Notes under the pieces: generated by a model
What the model saw: the letters and a program-made list of their open reading frames with translations, nothing else
Told to the model about the DNA's origin: nothing
Database searches by the model: none
DNA from: Chamaea fasciata
Taxonomy: Eukaryota; Chordata; Aves; Passeriformes; Sylviidae
Assembly (NCBI GenBank): GCA_029207755.1
Contig: JARCOQ010000002.1
Coordinates: 43,417,744 to 43,481,743, forward strand
Direction of reading: 5' to 3'
Length of the DNA stretch: 64,000 nucleotides
Shown: positions 63,309-64,000 of the stretch, in pieces
Position numbering within the stretch: the first letter of the stretch is position 1
Layout of the letters: each line of letters starts with the position of its first letter
Made by a program: the position numbers and the translations under genes

Positions 63309-64000
63309 GTCAGAGAGGAAGAACACCAAGTGAACAACAAAATCTCCTTCCTTATAACTACATGATTGCATATACATTTTCGTACTTAAAGGACATTTAT
63401 AGCCTGCCAGTTGTCAGTGTTGTAAGTCTCAGTGCTCCTCCTGCTTCCATTCAGAAGTGATTCTGTAACTTAACAGTTCTTATTCCCACAAAGCATTTCT
63501 TCATGCATGTCATGTGAGCATCAAGGATGACCCTTGACATACATGTCTCAGTCGTTGCCGACTTCAGGGAAGTTTTGACTATTCTGTACTATATAGCTGA
63601 CTCTCAGAGGAAGGAAAGCTGCAGCCCTTCCCTTGTTGCCAAAGTTATGAAGACTCTGTGCTCTGCAGTTGCCTCTGCAACATTTCTAAGCAAGGTCCCA
63701 GTGTGGAGCTACACTGATAATGGGGACCTTTCTTTCTCATAGTGGGAATGTCTCACCCCTCATGAACAGCATCCCAACTGTTCTGAATACTGCTGATTGA
63801 ATGGCTCTTCTGGTTAGTGAGGAAAAGCCATGGGACTTCTGCTGCATAAAGAGGTTATTCCAGCAAACTACACATCCCAAGGCCACAATGAGTTTCCATC
63901 AGGGAAGGAGATATTCCTGTACTTCTCAGCTAAATAAAGGAAATAGAAATGGTCTCCATTGTGTTTTGTTGAAGAAGAGTCAGAAGAGGAAGTGGGAACA
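63309..64000. other. Unique non-coding DNA to the end of the window
   Basis: No gene or repeat was recognised. The frame at 63527-63742 (71 codons) matches nothing known. Confidence 0.6.

Noticed and set aside
1..64000. CRISPR array, operon, phage or bacterial mobile island
   Set aside because: Avian CR1, SINE and LTR content, no dense coding and no regularly spaced repeats; the DNA is vertebrate nuclear.

Overview
The window is nuclear DNA of a bird, probably a songbird or other passerine. The main evidence is about nine CR1-type LINE fragments ending in the avian CR1 tail (repeats of the octamer ATTCTRTG, preceded by a GATGATCTT-AAGGTC block). There is also one short element at 27191-27309 whose minus strand reads as a tRNA-Ile-like head (with a B-box region) joined to a CR1 3' tail. 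That is the architecture I remember for TguSINE1, a SINE of passerine birds. The species call is inference from memory; no database search was possible.

I found no protein-coding gene, rRNA, tRNA gene, CRISPR array or bacterial feature that I can defend. The open reading frames are short (148 codons or fewer), overlap on both strands, match no family I know and often fall in repeats. The window therefore reads as a gene desert or the inside of a very large intron. Two open stretches with splice-like borders (4684-5050 plus, 51852-52179 minus) are listed as weak exon candidates only.

Layout. 1-9.6 kb: a perfect 26-copy GGAA microsatellite at 180-283, then mostly unique DNA with one possible LTR-like scrap near 6.35 kb. 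9.6-16.6 kb: three CR1 fragments (9652 minus, 12115 plus, 13875 plus) and a solo LTR on the minus strand (16245-16623). 16.6-31.8 kb: unique DNA, then the best-preserved CR1 (24480-25547 plus, reverse transcriptase C-terminal region with broken frame), the SINE (27191-27309 minus), and two more CR1 pieces (29018-29280 and 31050-31760, both minus). 31.8-43.2 kb: mostly unique AT-rich DNA, a second LTR of the same family in plus orientation (38745-39104), an A/C-rich tract (39629-39720), and CR1 pieces at 41641 plus and 43041 minus. 43.2-64 kb: the quietest part, with CR1 pieces at 50045-50325, a 33-nt near-perfect palindrome at 45682-45714, poly(A) tracts and small tandem duplications.

Nothing here forms a pathway or operon. 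The functional content, if any, would be cis-regulatory (some long unique AT-rich stretches look like conserved non-coding elements) or non-coding transcripts. No undescribed biological system was seen. The points most worth checking are the passerine-diagnostic SINE, the inverted pair of related solo LTRs 22 kb apart, the uncharacterised ~65-bp block present twice near 24 kb, and the 33-nt palindrome.
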